63,274 bases of DNA from Phycisphaeraceae bacterium (lineage in GTDB: Bacteria > Planctomycetota > Phycisphaerae > Phycisphaerales > Zrk34): NCBI GenBank assembly GCA_028282685.1, contig JANQHK010000035.1, positions 1 to 63,274 of the forward strand, written 5' to 3'. The notes under the pieces are model-generated. The model had not been told where the DNA came from. It ran no database searches and saw only the letters and a list, made by a program, of their open reading frames with translations. Below, piece after piece: positions 62,960 to 63,274 of the stretch. Numbering within the stretch: position 1 is the stretch's first letter; every line of letters begins with the position of its first letter. The translations under genes and the position numbers were made by a program.

Positions 62960-63274
62960 TTGGAATTGACCATCAATCTACCCCCCGAGGCCGACCGCGT
63001 GGCCCTGCTCGGCCCGGCCGAACGCAATCTCAAGCTCATTCGTGAGGCGTTGGGGATATCGGTCATCGCGCGCGCCGGGTCGGTGCGTCTGAGCGGAGCC
63101 GGACCGGCGGTCAACCGGGCCGCGGGACTGTTCGCCCAACTCACCGAAGCGGCGCAGCGGGGCCGACCGCTGTCCCGTCCTCAATTGATCGCCCAGGTCC
63201 AGCGGGTTTCCGCGGAACTGGAGGGGACGGCCGACGCCTCCGATCGGCGCATCGATGCGTTGGACGTCTACATT
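62960..63274 (+). CDS. PhoH-like protein, N-terminal part only
   Basis: The window ends inside this gene; 105 codons are visible. The first 100 residues match the N-terminal KH-like domain of PhoH/YbeZ ATPases: VALLGPAERNLKLIREALGISVIARAG, RLSGAGPAVNRAAGLFAQL, RGRPLSRPQLIAQVQRV. The ATPase core, with its Walker motifs, would lie beyond the end. The likely start is TTG at 62960 with AAAGG 9 bases upstream, after an in-frame stop at 62945. PhoH proteins bind RNA nearby ybeY in many bacteria. Confidence 0.8.
   Translation, partial: MELTINLPPEADRVALLGPAERNLKLIREALGISVIARAGSVRLSGAGPAVNRAAGLFAQLTEAAQRGRPLSRPQLIAQVQRVSAELEGTADASDRRIDALDVYI

Overview
This is a GC-rich (roughly 60%) chromosomal window from a Gram-negative, diderm bacterium. 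Signs of an outer membrane are a secretin, a TonB-dependent receptor, an OprP-like porin and LptB. Several gene types point to the Planctomycetota, probably a Phycisphaerae-like lineage: a Tat-exported Gfo/Idh/MocA oxidoreductase, a DUF4159 protein, a PEP-CTERM protein, the futalosine-pathway enzyme MqnA, and an unusual sigma-70-like protein with an N-terminal helix-turn-helix. The assignment rests on gene types only; there is no rRNA or tRNA in the window.

Layout. 0-2.4 kb: a ParA/MinD-type ATPase fused through a membrane segment to a GspB-like domain, followed by a small ribbon-helix-helix-like protein. 2.4-6.3 kb: a sugar isomerase/epimerase, hisA, a tiny XRE regulator, two decayed IS5-family remnants and a methyltransferase. 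6.9-18.4 kb: a compact type II secretion (T2SS) locus in the order gspD-E-F-G-H-I-J-K-C-L-M plus a TPR lipoprotein. 19.3-23.1 kb: three secreted proteins (a repeat-containing protein, a PEP-CTERM protein, a beta-helix protein). 23.2-33.3 kb: a TPR protein, a TonB-dependent receptor, and a complete TtpC-type energising motor (DUF3450, TtpC/ExbB, ExbB, ExbD, TonB, TPR). 33.4-48 kb: glcD-like oxidase, panB, an HtrA protease, sugar-catabolic genes, an ECF sigma/membrane protein/PDZ operon, SppA, a DUF4159 protein and a porin. 48-63.3 kb: hemC, an odd sigma factor, mqnA, lptB, an isolated atpG, two PLP-dependent sulfur amino-acid enzymes, cinA and the start of phoH.

How the genes may work together. 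The T2SS would move folded proteins across the outer membrane. The secreted proteins just downstream are natural candidate cargo or surface components, and the TonB receptor with its own motor would import what they release or bind. The ParA-GspB fusion could link cell-positioning machinery to the secretin; this is the most novel candidate here. The functional links are inference from order and domains.

Non-coding content is also notable: several strong terminators, at least seven genes with a -10-like box 6-8 nt before the start codon (likely leaderless mRNAs), and three kinds of dispersed palindromic or tandem repeats between genes at 48.1, 54.8, 57.9 and 61.0 kb.
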